From Persicaria tinctoria (lineage: Eukaryota > Streptophyta > Magnoliopsida > Caryophyllales > Polygonaceae), in the NCBI GenBank assembly GCA_037127255.1, contig JBANSL010000004.1, positions 52,835,702-52,899,701 on the forward strand: 64,000 bases of DNA, read 5' to 3'. A program made the translations under genes and the position numbers. Numbering within the stretch: the stretch's first letter is position 1; every line of letters starts with the position of its first letter. The notes beneath the pieces were generated by a model. The model was given only the letters and a program-made list of their open reading frames with translations, searched no databases and was not told the DNA's origin. This document shows positions 43,913 to 54,731 of the stretch, in pieces.

Positions 43913-44009
43913 GACTGAATTTGACAAATTTTGGTTGTCAAACGTCCTACGTACTCCTTGTTGGAGATCAAGTCATGACGTAGTTCTGGGCACTTTCACT
44001 CTCGAGGCT
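43381..44009 (-). other. 3' untranslated region of the Tat element
   Basis: No gene. Holds a 38-base T homopolymer (43873-43910) and two more CTACGTA hairpins (separate entry). Confidence 0.6.
43649..43983. repeat. Two copies of the CTACGTA hairpin outside the LTR
   Basis: 43649-43686 has outer CTACG/CGTAG and inner CCCTC/GAGGG (loop TTCAT). 43947-43983 has outer CTACGT/ACGTAG and inner CTCC/GGAG (loop TTGTT). Both keep the ATCAAG(C/T)C segment. Confidence 0.85.
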
Positions 44010-47000
44010 TCACGTGAAATATTTCTTCACGAATTTTCCATTCACGCAGGAGTATACCACTTCACCTTCGGCGTTTGAGAGTTCATATGCCCCTTTAGGG
44101 AAAACTTGGGTCACCACATAAGGACCTTCCCATTTTGCTTGAAACTTTCCTTGAGATTTTCGGTTGACCACAATTGGTCGCCTAATGGTAAGGACCAAGT
44201 CACCAACAATAAATGAGCGAAATTTGACCCGTTTATTGAATGCCCCAGCCACTTGGGCTTGGTAGAGTTCCAGTTTTTGTTGTGTTGCTAGCCGATGCTC
44301 ATCCAATGCTTCGAGCTCGGCTAGACGGATCTTGACATTCTCTTCCGGGTTGGTGAGCTGAACTGCAACTCTGAGAGATGGCAACTGGATTTCTAAGGGT
44401 AAAACAGCTTCAGACCCAAAGACCAGGTTGTAAGGCGTACAACCCGTCGATGTGCGTGTTGTTGTCCGATAAGCCCATAGTGCTTCTGGTAGTCGTTCAT
44501 GCCAATCTCTTTTGGATTTTGACACCATCTTCTTTAAGATCTTGCATAGCACTTTATTAAATGCCTCAGCTTGACCATTTGATGACGAGTTATAGCTTGA
44601 TGAGAAGCTATGCTTAAACCCAAACTTCTCGCTCAACTTCACCAGCATCTGATTTTTGAAGTAGAGAGCGTTGTCTGAGATGATTTTTGAAGGAACTCCA
44701 TATCGATAAATCAAATGAGTCCTTATGAATTTAGCGACTTCCTTAGCTCCCACTTCTTTCAATGGTATAGCTTCGGCCCATTTGGAGAAGTAGTCTGTAG
44801 CAGCCAAGATATACTGGTGCCCTCGAGAGGACGATGGATTTATACACCCTATAACGTCGAGACCCCATGCATTAAATGGCCATGACAAAGTAGTCGGGTG
44901 CAACAATTGAGGAGGCTGGTGTATGAAGTCGCTGTGAATTTGACAAGCGTGACAAGCTTTAGAAAAATCCATGGCATCTTTCACCATTGTTGTCCAATAA
45001 TAGCCCAATCGTTTGATTTGATTAGCCAATTTTGGACCGGCTTGATGCGCCCCGCATACCCCAGCGTGGGTTTTTGCGAGGATATATTTTGCTTCCTCAT
45101 TTGTCAGGCATCTTAATAACATTCCATCGAACGTCCTTCGATACAAAGTGTCGTTCTTAAGTAGGAACCTTGACACTCGCCTTTTAACATCAACTCTCTT
45201 TTTAGCATCATCGGGAAGAACTCCGTGACGAAGATACTCGATGAGAGGCTGTCGCCAGTCTGTTTCTTCCTCGACTTCAAATACGGAAACAACATCCACC
45301 TCTTCGTTGGGCTCGGCTCGCTCCAGAGCTGACATAAGCAAATGTCGTTCCCCGATTGTGATCTCGATTTCTCTTTCACTTGGCAATGTCAGTGACGCGG
45401 CCAATTTAGCCAATGCATCTGCTTGGTCATTTTCGGACCTTGATATATGCACAACTTCTATCTAACGGAATTGGTGCATGAGATGCCTGGCTCTTTGATG
45501 CAAAAGAAGCAAATTTGTGTTTCTGACTTCATACTGGCCATTCAGCTGCCTGACTACTAACTGAGAGTCACCAAACGCCTTTAATGGGTCAGCGTTCATC
45601 TCAAGGGCAATCTCTAGGCCAATGATGAGTGCCTCATATTCTGCCACGTTATTTGTGCAGTTTTCTAAAAGAGAAAATGAGTAAGGCACTATTCCCTCAG
45701 TTGGGGTGATGAATACTATGCCTACTCCGGCCCCTCTTCTCTTCGCAGCGCCATCAAAGTATAACTGCCAAGATTTTTCTTCTGTCATGAAGACTTCTTC
45801 ATCTGGAAAATCATCCACTAGCTCCTCGTTATCGGGAGTAGGATGGGCGGCTAAGAAATCAGCTATGACTTGCCCCTTGACCGCCTTTTGAGGCACAAAC
45901 TTGATATCAAAGGGAGCCAGCAGCATAGCCCATTTAGCTAGTCTTCCCGACAACACCGTCTTGGACAAAATGTATCGCAAAGGATCAGCTCTGGAGATTA
46001 ATGTGATTTGATGAGACAAGAGATAATGTCGTAGCTTTTGGATAGCAAAGATCAACGCCAGACATATCTTCTCCATAGCAGGATAATTTAGTTCTGCCCC
46101 AACCATCGTTCGGCTGATGTAGTACAAGGCATTTTCCTTTCCCTCATCGTTATTTTGGGCTAACATCACCCCTAATGAACGCTCAAGACTTGCGGTGTAC
46201 AAGACTAAGGGTTTTCCCTGAACTGGTGCCATGAGAACTGGCGGGTCAGTCAAGTATTTCTTAATGCTGTCGAGAGCATTTTGACAAGCTTGGTCCCATA
46301 TGAACGGAACATCTTTCTTCATCAACCTCAGAAAGGGCTGACACCTCCCCGTCAGATTTGAAATGAAACGCCGGATGTAGGCAAGTTTGCCCTGTAGACC
46401 TCGCAACTCACGGAGATTCCTCGGGGCTGGCATTTGCACGATTGCCTTGATTTTATCGGGGTCGATTTCTATGCCCCGTCCTCGAACAATGAAGCCAAGA
46501 AACTTGCCTGAAGTCACACCAAAGGCACATTTGAGGGGATTCATCTTCAATTGGTGTTTTCGCAACCTTTCAAAGATTCTCTTGAGATCATCCAAATGAT
46601 CCTCTCTTTTCTTTGTTTTCACCACAAGGTCATCCACATAACACTCAATGGTGTTGTGAAGCAGATCGTGAAAGATCACTGTCATGGCTCTTTGATAGGT
46701 CGCTCCCGCATTTTTCAGACCAAAAGGCATTACTGTATAGCAATACGTGCCTAGAGGTGTCCGGAAAGCCGTTAACTCTTCGTCTTCGGGATGCATCTTA
46801 ATCTGATTATACCCTGAGAAACCATCCATGAAGGATAAGGCCTGAAAACCCGTGGTGGAATCAACCAATAACTCGGTTATCGGAAGAGGGAATTCATCTT
46901 TGGGACATGCTTCATTTAAGTCCCGAAAATCCACACAGATACGTAGCTGGCCGTTCTTCTTCTTGACGGGAACAATGTTTGCCAGCCAGATTGGGTATTG

Positions 47001-49628
47001 GACCTCACGAATGAATCCAGCCTCAATGAGCTTGTTGACTTCAGCTTTAATCTGTACTGTCAGCTCGGGCCGAAAACGACGTTGAGCTTGCTTTACTGGC
47101 TTTTCCTCTTCGGAGACAGATAGCTTGTGCATAGCCACCTTAGGATCCAAACCAGGCATGTCTTGATATCCCCAATCAAACACATCTCTATATTTGTTGA
47201 GAAGATGCTCGTATGATCGTCTTTCTTCTTCCGTTAGCAAAGCACTAACGAATACGGGCTTAGGGTCTTCTGTAGTCCCCAAGTTGATCTCTTGTAGTTT
47301 GTCAACCGTAGCTTGACCTCCATCTTCCATTTCTGGTGGAGCAGGTTGGATCACATTGAGAAAATCCTGAGGATCTTCACCTGGTTCACTCCTTGTATAG
47401 GTCAACACCATATTTACTTCTTCTGTTTGAGCATCCATGGGATCCTCATCTTCGTAAGTGGAGGTTTCTGGCTCCTTATTCTTCAGCTTCCACTTTCTAG
47501 TCTTCTTGGTGTTGGCCCTTTTGTTTTTAGGCGCGTTAACTCTTCCAAGCCTCTCGAACACAGAAGCTTTTGGAGCACATGTCCCAAGTCTTTTGAAAAC
47601 CGTGACTCGAGGTGCATTTGTTGCGTCTTGTGAGAACATGTTTTGCTCTTGGCTTGTTAGAGTCATAGGCTCCAAGACTTTAGTAGACAATAACTCCCCC
47701 TCTTGAGAGATTTGTAGATCATCCATCGAGATCTCATTGAGGGATTTCCGCGAAGCTTTGCTTTTCAATAGAGGTCTTGTCGCCTTAACTTTGATGGCCC
47801 TATGATGCTTTGAAGAGGCTTGCTCGGCCGATGCCTTAGAAGACTCACCCTTGAACACCACCCTTACTTTTTCATTTCTTTTATCCCCGAAACATGTTTG
47901 AATGACCAACTTCTTCTTTGGAACGGTTTGGTCGATTTTGCGGAGAGGACAAGTGTAACTTGTCATTAGGGAGTGCATAGCCTTCTCTGCTGCACTCAGT
48001 GGCTTCTGGCCGGGTTGTCTCTTATCCTTGGGTGTGTATTTGAATAACACCTTCGGACGTGTCTCTGGCTCTTCTCTTATTCGGACAAGAGAGACCTTGG
48101 GTGACGGGGACTCTTCTTGGGTCATTGCTCCCTTTTGTGGACTGACACTTTTACCTTTCTCTTTCGCTTCCTCGCGTGGATTGGAGTTAGAGTGAACAGT
48201 CTTGTAGAATTTGGCGTCTGCGTAATTAACGCTTTCACCTTGAAAAGGATCATTATCGCCACGGATAGTTCTTTCATTTCCATTTTCATCGGTGTACTTT
48301 AAGCACTGATGAAGTGTAGAAGCAATCGACTTGCTAGCATGGAGCCATGGCCTCCCCAGCAAAGCGTTATAGGAGGTTCCAGCGTCGATGACGTGGAAAA
48401 GAGCATCTTTGTAGAGATCATCTAGAACCACTTTCAAGGCAATGGCGCCCAAAGCCTTTTGTCCCACCTGGTTGAAACCTTGAATGGTGAGCAATGTAGG
48501 CGAAAGATGATCGACGGTCAATCCCATTGCTTCCAAGACCCGTAAAGGTAATAGATTCACCGCAGACCCACAATCCAGCATGATTCTGTTGATTTTTGCA
48601 TCTCCAATCGTACCTGTGACATATAAGGGTTTGTTGTGATCGGTGCTTCCTAATTGGAGGTCTTCATCAAAGAAAGTTACGGATGCCATACATGAAGCAC
48701 ATTGAGATGAAGTGGGTAAACTCACTTCATCAACCTCAACCCGATCCACTTGGTCTTTGTAATCTTCCGGATCCATGAGGGCCTGAATCAAGGCCTTCCT
48801 TAACTCGGTCGACATTTGCAATGCGTCATATACGCTCAAGCGTGCGGGAATGCGCTTCAAATGGCCTATCACGTCATATTTCACTTGCTCCTTAAAAGAA
48901 GCTTTACGAAACACCACATGCCTTCGCAGCATAAACTCCTTTTGGGAGGATGCCCCAGCCTCGTGGTCTTTTTGAGCCGATGAGGGAGCCTCCTTTTCGA
49001 CCGCCTCTTCGAAATTTGAAGCATCTAAAGTCTCATTGACAAGTGGCCCCCTCCCTTTCCCTTTTTCCTTGGGCTTAAGGGGTGGCAAATTTTTCCCCGA
49101 ACGAAGAGTAATTTCATCAGCCTCTAGCTCCTCTTCCTCAACTTTGTCGGCCCACGTGGCCATACAACATTGGACAATTTCTTCTTCCCAAAATAACTCA
49201 TCCTCAGAAGGATCATTTTCTAGGAGCTCTTTCGGAATAAAGTCTTTAAGAGTAATCATTTGGTGTATAGGCTGAAAGTACTCTTCGTCAGAACCATCTT
49301 CTGATTTCTTGTCCTTCTTGTTCTTCTTCTTATTTTTCTTTTTGTTTTTCCTCTCGGGCTTTCTACCAATCATTCTGAAGCCCGTAGGTCTGCTGCATCG
49401 GGTACTCCCTGGATGAGACTTCTTTCGACTCAGACAGACCTGCCACTCAGAACCACCCTCCTCATCTCCATCATGCGAGAGCGATTCTTCGATGTTTGAC
49501 TGGATTAGGACCTCGTATAAGGTCGGGCGGCCTGGTTCGTCCCTTGGCATGTCAGGATGTGCCCATACAGTGCGCACTTTGTCACGCAGCTGAAATTGCA
49601 CTGGGACTGCCTTCGGGGGCAGTGACAC
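44010..49628 (-). pseudogene. Tat-type pol polyprotein: protease, RT, RNase H, second RNase H, integrase (one stop)
   Basis: One frame of about 1,870 codons interrupted only by TAG at 45462-45464. Protease: IMLDCGSAVNLLPLRVLEAM and YNALLGRPWLH (48330-48620). RT: AGFIREVQYPIWLANIVPVK, LSFMDGFSGYNQIKMHPEDE, FGLKNAGATYQRAM, CYVDDLVVKTKKRE. RNase H: ALYYISRTMVGAELNYPAME. Second RNase H: LYFDGAAKRRGAGVGIVF to FGDSQLVVRQ, a Tat hallmark; the stop follows its end. Integrase: zinc motif around KACHACQIHSD, then GLDVIG, ISDNALYF and NGQAEAFNK, so the DDE residues are present. Processed from a gag-pol product in intact relatives; here the stop would cut off integrase. Confidence 0.92.
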
Positions 49629-49700
49629 CGTAGGGATGTCATCTAGTGCAAGAGCAACCTCAACCTCTTCTACTATAGAGACGGGGTTTGACGAGGCTGC

Positions 49701-50346
49701 TTAGCCTTTTGAGCTTGATCCCTCCATTTCGATTTCTCCCTTGTTAATCATCCTCTCGATGACATCCTTGAATACATAGCAGTCTTCAATCGGGTGACTA
49801 ACAATGCGATGGTAAGGGCAGTATTTCGGATCGCCTGTTTTATTAGCCTCGTTCGGCCTCTTCGGTTCTGGGAGTGACAACATTTTTGCAGCCATCAACT
49901 CGTTGAATATCCCTCTTACATCCTCATCGTCAAAGGGATATTTTTTCTGCTTCCTCTGCTCGAGAGATAGTCTTTTAGGAGGCTCTCTGGTCTGGGTCTT
50001 CTCTTGTGACTTGGAGTTGCTCCCTGAGGATTTTCCTTGAGGCTTGATGAAAGTAGCCATGGACTCTCCTTTCTTTGCGGGCTTTTTATTGTCATCCCTC
50101 CTTCCTTCATTAATTTGAGGTCGGTTTGTTGTAAGCTTGCGTCGAGCTAGTTGCCGCTCAACATTGCAAGCCTTTGAAACCAAGGTATCGAAAGAACGAG
50201 GCTCCGCGCTACCAACATGAATTGCAAGCTCGGGAAGTAGATCGTTGACGCACATCTGCACACACGCTTCTTCGCTCAATTTCTCTGAGCATTGCAGTCT
50301 CAAACTTCTCCATCTTGCGATGAAGTCATTAACTGACTCATTTGAT
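49701..50346 (-). pseudogene. Tat-type gag, C-terminal part
   Basis: RLQCSEKLSEEACVQMCVND to LEQRKQKKYPFDDEDVRGIF, then DPKYCPYHRIVSHPIEDCYV with a C...H...C cluster before TAA at 49701-49703. Same frame as pol, so gag and pol are separated by a single stop. Bases 49950-50340 are nearly identical to 38002-38390 (few differences, e.g. AGATCGTTGACG for AGATCATTGACG), showing the two internal copies are recent duplicates. The N-terminal two thirds are deleted at the junction with the LTR. Confidence 0.88.
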
Positions 50347-51320
50347 GATCTCGAAACCAGACCCAGGAGAAAACCGCAATCATCTCAAGGGTGGGTTTCG
50401 AAGATCAGGTTTGGGTGGCGATTTAGCCTGCTTAAGGCTGACCGGCGATCGACGATCCCCAAAACCAACCAGACCCAGGAGAAAACCGCAATCATCTCAA
50501 GGGTGGGTTGTTGGGGTGGTGTAGGTGGTGATGCGTAAAAAACACTACCTTGAATGTGTTTTCTTCCTCTTTGTACTGCTTTTTTTTTTCTTTGTTCTTT
50601 GTGTTTGCTGTGACTTAATTCAGCCGTCTGTTCTTTTTTCAGCCTTGTGGTTTCAGCCTGCCACCCTTTTTATAAGGAGAATAGCCTGTAACCCTACTTT
50701 TCCTTTACACGTACCATATCTTTTTGTTTCCAAATACTGATTTATTTTTTTAATAGATATGGATAGTTGCCGATTTGATTAGATAACAATAGTTGTTCTC
50801 TTTTTTTTTTAGCTATTTACTTATCTATTTTGCAAATCTCTTTCCTTGAATCTGATGCGTAGGCACTAGGCAACAGTAACTTTCATTTGGGCTGAGCTGC
50901 CTTTTGTAGGCTGTTTTGGGCTGCCCACCAATCTAAAAAGCCCAAGTAAATATTCTTTTAATCCACTAATCCGACATTTGGTTTTACTTTTGCAGATCGA
51001 ACAAGCCGCTTGAGTTAGTATTGGATTTCGAGAAAGCTCGCCACCAAATGATAGGATTTGCGCTCTCGAAAATTTAACTTCTATCATTATTTTCGTTGTA
51101 TGCTCAACTACTGTATTTGTATACTATAGTTATGAGCCTAGAGAACGTTAAAATGGTGTATTTGACATTTAACACATTTTGCGCACTCTTTACTTTTTTT
51201 TTGTAATTATCGTTAGTCAATTTGTATTCGTGTTTAATATCACATGAGAGCCATCACGAAAATAATTTCATCAGCTTACACGATATCTTTTAATTAAACA
51301 CGAATTTTTACTCCCAAACA
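50347..51320 (-). repeat. LTR fragment (first 974 bp in element direction)
   Basis: Matches 42393-43367 with small indels (for example shorter T-runs) and ends CTCCCAAACA just before the target copy AACTT. Confidence 0.93.
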
Positions 51321-51690
51321 AACTTGACTCAAACTCTAGCGTGCTGAGATGACCAACGTGAGTTACTTTAAGTTGAGCTCTAGTGTGGTAAATGAGCCAC
51401 ACGAGCTATTTCGAGTTCTATCGTGCCTAGCGGGGTACGTGAACTATCTTGACCCGAACTTCAGCGTGCTGAGATGAGCAACGTGAGTTACTTTGAGTCG
51501 AGTTCTAGCGTGCTGAATGAGCCACACGAGCTATTTCGAGTTATATCGTGCCAAGTGGGGTACGAGAACTAACTTGACTCGAACTCCAGCGTGTTGAGAT
51601 GAGCGACGCGAGTTACTTTGAGTTGAGCTCCAGCGTGCTAAATGAGCCACGTGAGCTATTTCAGGTTCGATCTATCGTGCCTAGCAAGGG
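51321..51690. repeat. 125-bp tandem array, right part
   Basis: Unit starts GAGTTACTTT at 51360, 51485 and 51610 (125-bp steps). It begins within ACTT|GACTC exactly where the left part stops. Confidence 0.92.
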
Positions 51691-51694
51691 ATGT

Positions 51695-51890
51695 GGATGC
51701 TAAATTTATTCTCCGTAGAGGCTTGTATGCAACTCCGTACTCGAAAGGCACGCTAGCTATTGCTAAATTTATTCTCCGTAGAGGCTTGTATGCAACTCCG
51801 TGCTCAAAAGACACGCGATTGCTGTATTTATTCTCCGTAGAGACTTGTATGCAACTTTGTGTTCGAAAGGCACATGGTTACTAAATAGTG
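51695..51890. repeat. About 60-bp tandem repeat, three units
   Basis: TTATTCTCCGTAGAGGCTTG at about 51707, 51770 and 51829, each followed by TATGCAACT and TCGAAAGGCAC or variants. Confidence 0.9.
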
Positions 51891-52400
51891 TCGATTTCGA
51901 CTTCTTTGTTTTATGTGATCTGGATTTCGAGAGTCGAGTTCGACCTCTCAAGGGTATTGACGGTGTTGCCTCCGACTACCGTTATATGCTCCAGATTTCA
52001 AGCGTTGAATCCGACTTCTTCGACACGTGATTAAAGATAGAGTGTCAAATCCGACTGATCAATTTGGCATTTAAAATATCAAGTCTCGAACCCAACTACT
52101 TGAATACGCGATTTTTAAGTTTAAACGCCGATTCCGAAAACCCATGTTTCAGTCGTTATTAATATCAAAGTGCGTGAAATCATGAGATGTAATTTAGTAA
52201 AATACCTCTCGACGCGTGTTTAAGAGGTGTAAACCCCTAAAATAAATAGGCGTTTAAGATGTAAGTCCCTCTCGCGAGTCACTCTTGTGGCTAGCCGATG
52301 TCTTTCTTCCGGACAGAGATATAAAATTTAACTATTACAAGAGCTTTTCGTAGCTCTCCCTTTAATTCAATTTAAAGGAACAATAAAAAGAGTAGAAAAA
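51891..52400. other. No gene recognised
   Basis: Low-complexity-free, non-coding sequence with several CGATTTCGA/TTCGAC words. It may belong to the same relic as the flanking arrays; no domain or terminal repeat found. Confidence 0.4.
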
Positions 52401-52404
52401 AGCT

Positions 52405-52487
52405 TGACTCTTGTGGCGTTTGAGCTCATGATCTTGAACCCTTGATAGGATTTTGTGCGCGTGCTAAAACACTGAGCTAGGGCGACT
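52405..52487 (-). other. tRNA-like module 1
   Basis: Minus strand: GTCGCCCTAGCTCAGTG (A-box TAGCTCAGTG), TTTTAGCACGCGCAC, then AAGGGTTCAAGATC (B-box like GGTTCAANNC) about 35 bases on. Anticodon and acceptor stems are not well paired. Not a functional tRNA call. Confidence 0.5.
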
Positions 52488-52509
52488 TTGAAACCATTTC
52501 TCCATTTTT

Positions 52510-52572
52510 TGATACAAGACCTCTTGTGGTGTTGCAAGTGTGCTAAACCACAAAGCCAGATCGGTTCTGAGT
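52510..52572 (-). other. tRNA-like module 2
   Basis: Minus strand: CGATCTGGCTTTGTGGTTTA (A-box TGGCNNNGTGG) then GCACACTTGCAAC; the B-box region (GAGGTCTTGTATC) is decayed. Confidence 0.4.
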
Positions 52573-52659
52573 GTTGGGATCGGCTTAGGCTAGTGTCCTT
52601 TGATCGCTTATAATACTATATAGGGCAGTACATATTCATATAAAAATGAAAGATTTTGT

Positions 52660-52733
52660 GTTTCGAAAAGGACTCGAATATGGGACCTCCGGAAGGTTTG
52701 CTTTCGTGCTCTACTACTGAGAAATAGACGACC
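52660..52733 (-). other. tRNA-like module 3
   Basis: Minus strand: CTATTTCTCAGTAGTAGAGC (A-box-like), CCTTCCGGAGGTCC, then ATATTCGAGTCC (B-box GGTTCGANTCC with two changes). Spacing fits a tRNA of about 72 bases. Confidence 0.5.
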
Positions 52734-52776
52734 TTTATGTAATTCCTTTAAATTTAGAGGAATTTATCTCTCGTGA

Positions 52777-52860
52777 AGCAACGCTTGTGGGCCTGAATTT
52801 CACTACTTTGCCCAGATGCTCACGCAATCCCAATCACTGAGCCAAATAGATATTGCTTCT
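52777..52860 (-). other. tRNA-like module 4
   Basis: Minus strand: TTTGGCTCAGTGATTGGG (A-box TGGCTCAGTG), GCGTGAGCATC, then GTGAAATTCAGGCCC (weak B-box). Confidence 0.45.
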
Positions 52861-53141
52861 TTCACATGCATTTTAATACTTTTGGACTATGAATGAGCCA
52901 AACAGATGCTCACGTTCACCCATCACATATGTTCTTTGAGAGTTGCTTTTCTTCTAATCGGGGAGCTGATACGTTTGGAATCCCCGATCCTTTGCATGTG
53001 GGTTCAAAATCATGAGTCATGCCGTATATTTTTCCGATCTTGCAATGCTGTTCGCTATATCTTTATTGGAACAATTTAGACAAGTGATTAATATTCTGAT
53101 ATTGCGACATATAAGACTTATAATAAGTAGTCTTACAGAAA

Positions 53142-53474
53142 CTATGAGAAGCATATAGTTCTTTTTATCAAAGCAAATCCCAAAACATGTGCATCCATAT
53201 GGTTTAAGAGGACATACCTGTTTGATAGAGCGTCAGCTACCACGTTATCCTTTCCCTTATTGTGGTCAACTACATAAGAAAAGGTCTCCAAGAACTCCAC
53301 CCATCGAGCAAGGTACCAGCTGAGCATTGTCTGAACTGTGAGGTACTACAGAGCTTCATGATCCGAATGAATCACAAACTCTTTAGGCCAAAGGTAGTGC
53401 TGCCAAGTCTGTAAGCAACGAATAAGCGCGAATAGGTCATTGTCGTAGGTAGAATAGTTGTGCTCGGCGGGGGC
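53142..53474 (-). pseudogene. RNase H C-terminal part of the Ty3 remnant
   Basis: Across the solo LTR the frame resumes with [20 protein letters not shown], then [21 protein letters not shown], and ends [20 protein letters not shown] and [11 protein letters not shown]. It is truncated soon after, before integrase. Confidence 0.82.
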
Positions 53475-54731
53475 TGACGAGAGAGATTCTCGACCAAATA
53501 AATTTATAGTCAAGACCCCGCTATAAGATAGTAGAGTCGGGTTCGTCCTCAGGAGAGAAGTCAGCGGTTCTATGTTTAGTGTGTTTTGGGATTTGGGGAT
53601 AGCGGGAAGAGGTGGCGAGGGTTGTTATTGACGTTGACTAAGACTTGGTCGATGTCGAGGGATGGAGAGGGAATGGTGGTTGGTGTCGAGTAGAATTTGT
53701 GCCGAATCAAAATAATGAAATAAAAACAAATAAAGGTGCAAACTTCAAAGGTTAGGGATCACCACAACAATAAACATATGTGTAGATTATAAATCACATA
53801 AAGATGCATGCTTTATATCAAATAACTTTCGTTATTAACGAATAGGAATATAGAGGCTTTCACATAAACCCTATGTGTTACTACCTTTTCTTAATTAGGA
53901 TTAGTCGGCTCTCGCAAATAAATCCTAATTACTATCCAAATTCAAGATTAATTCACTTTCGCTTCAATATCACAAATAAGGAATCTCCTCAACTCTCGCA
54001 AAGGATTAAACACATTGGTAGATGATGATAAAGACATACAAATTCATGGATTCATAAGTAAAACACACATATCTATGTTGGGAGCACCCCAACCCTAGAA
54101 GAGGGAATTTAGAAACAAAACATAATGAAAGAAACTAACTTTAACATAAAATAAACTAAAACTTACAAAACCTTCCGAACGTTCCTCCTCGTGATGTGCT
54201 CGAGCTCGGCTACACGGTGGACTCGACATGGGTACTCGACGTCGAGTAGATTTCTTCCTCTCGAGTGTGGCTCTGCTCGTGCTCGACTTGCTGAATTCGA
54301 CAGGATGTACTCGACATCGATTAAAGTACTCGACGTCGAGTAGAATTGTGAGCTTTCAACATTCTACTCCATTCTTGAAACGCACTTTCCCAATTCCTTG
54401 TTTGTCCGATTGACGCAAATGAGTTTGTGTTAGAAAGCTCTTCTCGAGGGATACAACTCTAATGAAGACATTAGAACTTGATTCAGAATGATGAATGTCG
54501 AAAAATAGGCTTTTCTCCTACTGCACCATCCTTAGCTTCTTCATGACTTTTCTTTAAGCTCCAAAGTGCGTCCGATTTCTGCGAAATTAAACAGAACTTG
54601 TGTAGACCTCCATAATTTGCAAATAAACATAAACTACATAGATTCTATATTATTATAACCCAAATGTATGAAATGTATGCAGAAATCGATATAAAAGTAA
54701 GTGTAAAACATGGCAAATTAGGTTCATAACA
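53475..54731 (-). repeat. Solo LTR (1,257 bp), Athila-like family
   Basis: TGACGAGAG...TTCATAACA flanked by GGGGC on both sides (53470-53474, 54732-54736). The right 200 bp (CAAATGTATGAAATGTATGC to GGCAAATTAGGTTCATAACA) resemble the ends of the 22-30 kb LTRs. Contains CTCGACGTCGAG motifs at 54225-54345, and GCTTTCACATAAACCC and related phrases shared with those LTRs. No internal region: product of LTR-LTR recombination. Confidence 0.93.

Larger units (their letters stand above)
37827..51320 (-). mobile_element. Tat-clade Ty3 retrotransposon complex: LTR-int-LTR-int-LTR with one target duplication
   Basis: AACTT is duplicated at 37822-37826 and 51321-51325, and the outside sequence is the continuous 125-bp array. 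In element direction (right to left): first 974 bp of an LTR (51320-50347), gag C-terminus, full pol, 3' region, complete LTR (43367-39974), primer site, gag N-terminal to middle part, last 175 bp of an LTR (38001-37827). The two deletion joins show short homology: ATTTGAT at 50340-50346 and TAT at about 38001. A second RNase H domain in pol (YFDGAA) marks the Tat clade. Confidence 0.9.

Noticed and set aside
52405..52860. Functional tRNA genes
   Set aside because: A- and B-box words are present but the acceptor and anticodon stems do not pair well by eye, and the boxes carry mismatches. Recorded as tRNA-like only.
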